From positions 1,461,001 to 1,525,000 of the forward strand of contig NZ_APNH01000001.1 in assembly GCF_040361275.1 (NCBI RefSeq): a stretch of 64,000 bases of DNA, written 5' to 3'. The DNA comes from Salinisphaera sp. T31B1 (GTDB lineage Bacteria > Pseudomonadota > Gammaproteobacteria > Nevskiales > Salinisphaeraceae). The notes under the pieces are model-generated. The model was not told the DNA's origin and did not search any database. It saw only the letters and a program-made list of their open reading frames with translations. This document shows, piece by piece, positions 63,435 to 64,000 of the stretch; positions within the stretch are counted from its first letter, which is position 1; every line of letters begins with the position of its first letter. The translations under genes were made by a program, and so were the position numbers.

Positions 63435-63494
63435 CCGGCCTTTCAACGGCTCGTTCGAAGCCGTGGGTCAATTGCGAGTATCTGGAGGAAGACA

Positions 63495-64000
63495 ATGTTC
63501 AAACGAGTGCTGGCAGCGCTGGCTGCCGTCGGGGTCGTCGTCTGCGTGGCGTTGCCGACCACGGCTGCTGCGATAACGCTGAAGCTGGCTCATCAATGGC
63601 CTCAGAATGAGGATGACTACGTCATTGCCACGGCGCAGAAGTTCGCCGACGAGGTTGAAAAGCGCAGTGGAGGGGATATTAAGATCCGCTTTTTTCCGGC
63701 GCAGTCGCTGGTCAAGGCCAAGGATACCCATGTCGCACTGAAAAGTGGCGCCGTTGATCTGGCCATTTACCCGTATATCTATGCGGCAGGCGCTATTCCG
63801 CAGATGAATCTGATTCTGCTGCCAGGCTTGTGGGAAAGCCACGATGATGTCTATCGGTTCCACAACAGCCAGGCCTGGAAGGAGCTTGAGGCCAAGGCCG
63901 AGAATTATGGTTTCAAGACGTTGGCCTGGATCCAGATCGGCGGCGGATTTGCCTCGGGACCCAAGGCGATCGTGGCGCCGGAGGATGTCAAGGGCATGAA
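63495..64000 (+). CDS. dctP: TRAP transporter substrate-binding protein DctP (cut by window edge)
   Basis: The first 168 residues of a protein running off the right edge. Signal peptide ends near TTAAAIT (residue 26). The mature part begins LKLAHQWPQNEDDYVIATAQKFADEVEKRSGGDIKIRFFPAQSLVKAKDTHVALKSGAVDLAIYPYIYAAG, the DctP-type fold. GGAGGAA is seven bases before the ATG. It binds an organic acid or similar solute for a sodium-coupled TRAP permease, whose genes should follow outside the window. Confidence 0.9.
   Translation, partial: MFKRVLAALAAVGVVVCVALPTTAAAITLKLAHQWPQNEDDYVIATAQKFADEVEKRSGGDIKIRFFPAQSLVKAKDTHVALKSGAVDLAIYPYIYAAGAIPQMNLILLPGLWESHDDVYRFHNSQAWKELEAKAENYGFKTLAWIQIGGGFASGPKAIVAPEDVKGM

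Overview
The window is high-GC DNA with dense, tightly packed genes. The gene families (short-chain acyl-CoA catabolism, UrtABCDE with urea amidolyase, OmpW porin, TRAP uptake, many secreted lipoproteins) suggest a marine or halophilic gammaproteobacterium. A Salinisphaera-like organism would fit, but that is inference from content only. I see no rRNA, tRNA, insertion sequence or prophage.

Layout. 1-9.6 kb: a cut-off membrane protein, a zinc-less MDR oxidoreductase, a one-domain asparaginase-like protein, a MATE exporter, a ribbon-helix-helix regulator, a Tat-exported small subunit with a GMC dehydrogenase, a DoxX-like protein, a PrpA-type phosphatase and a secretory lipase-like lipoprotein. 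10-17.7 kb: an AraC regulator, then a 1275-residue Ig-like lipoprotein, an OmpW-like porin and another lipoprotein. A related motif lies upstream of both the regulator and the first target gene. 17.7-22.1 kb: two tandem paralogues of a putative periplasmic solute-binding family and a secreted unknown. A third paralogue sits at 36.2 kb beside a LysR gene. 23.2-35.3 kb (minus): one long urea operon in the order allophanate hydrolase, urea carboxylase, GntR regulator, urtABCDE, with a GntR-type TGTATACA palindrome at its 5' end and no urease. 38.8-43.6 kb: an acyl-CoA catabolic operon (SDR, acyl-CoA dehydrogenase, acyl-CoA ligase, DapA-like aldolase) behind a TetR-type palindrome.

43.9-53.3 kb: a complete type I-C CRISPR-Cas system, all on the minus strand: cas3, an unusual 346-bp gap, cas5, cas8c, cas7, cas4, cas1, cas2, a leader and a 19-repeat array. 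The cas3-cas5 gap is the most interesting part of the window. It holds a single degenerate CRISPR repeat whose 11-nt 3' handle matches the array at 10 of 11 positions, then a spacer-length tract, then a hairpin in the place of a second repeat. The first 16 nt of the spacer-like tract match a TTC-flanked site at the cas3 stop codon, with mismatches only at positions 6 and 12, the positions that flip out in type I crRNA-target duplexes. Downstream of that site are very small ORFs, one with a good ribosome binding site. This is the architecture of a CreTA (crRNA-like antitoxin guarding CRISPR-Cas) or CreR (cas-autoregulating crRNA-like RNA) module, here in a type I-C locus.

53.8-64 kb: thiolase, nitronate monooxygenase-like protein, a Cys-rich copper-storage-like protein, and divergent catabolic clusters (enoyl-CoA hydratase, MaoC, carboxymuconolactone decarboxylase-like and hydroxyisobutyrate dehydrogenase-like genes on the minus strand; amidohydrolase, Rieske protein, aldehyde dehydrogenase and TRAP receptor on the plus strand). 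The divergent clusters are separated by a control region with a perfect 18-bp palindrome.
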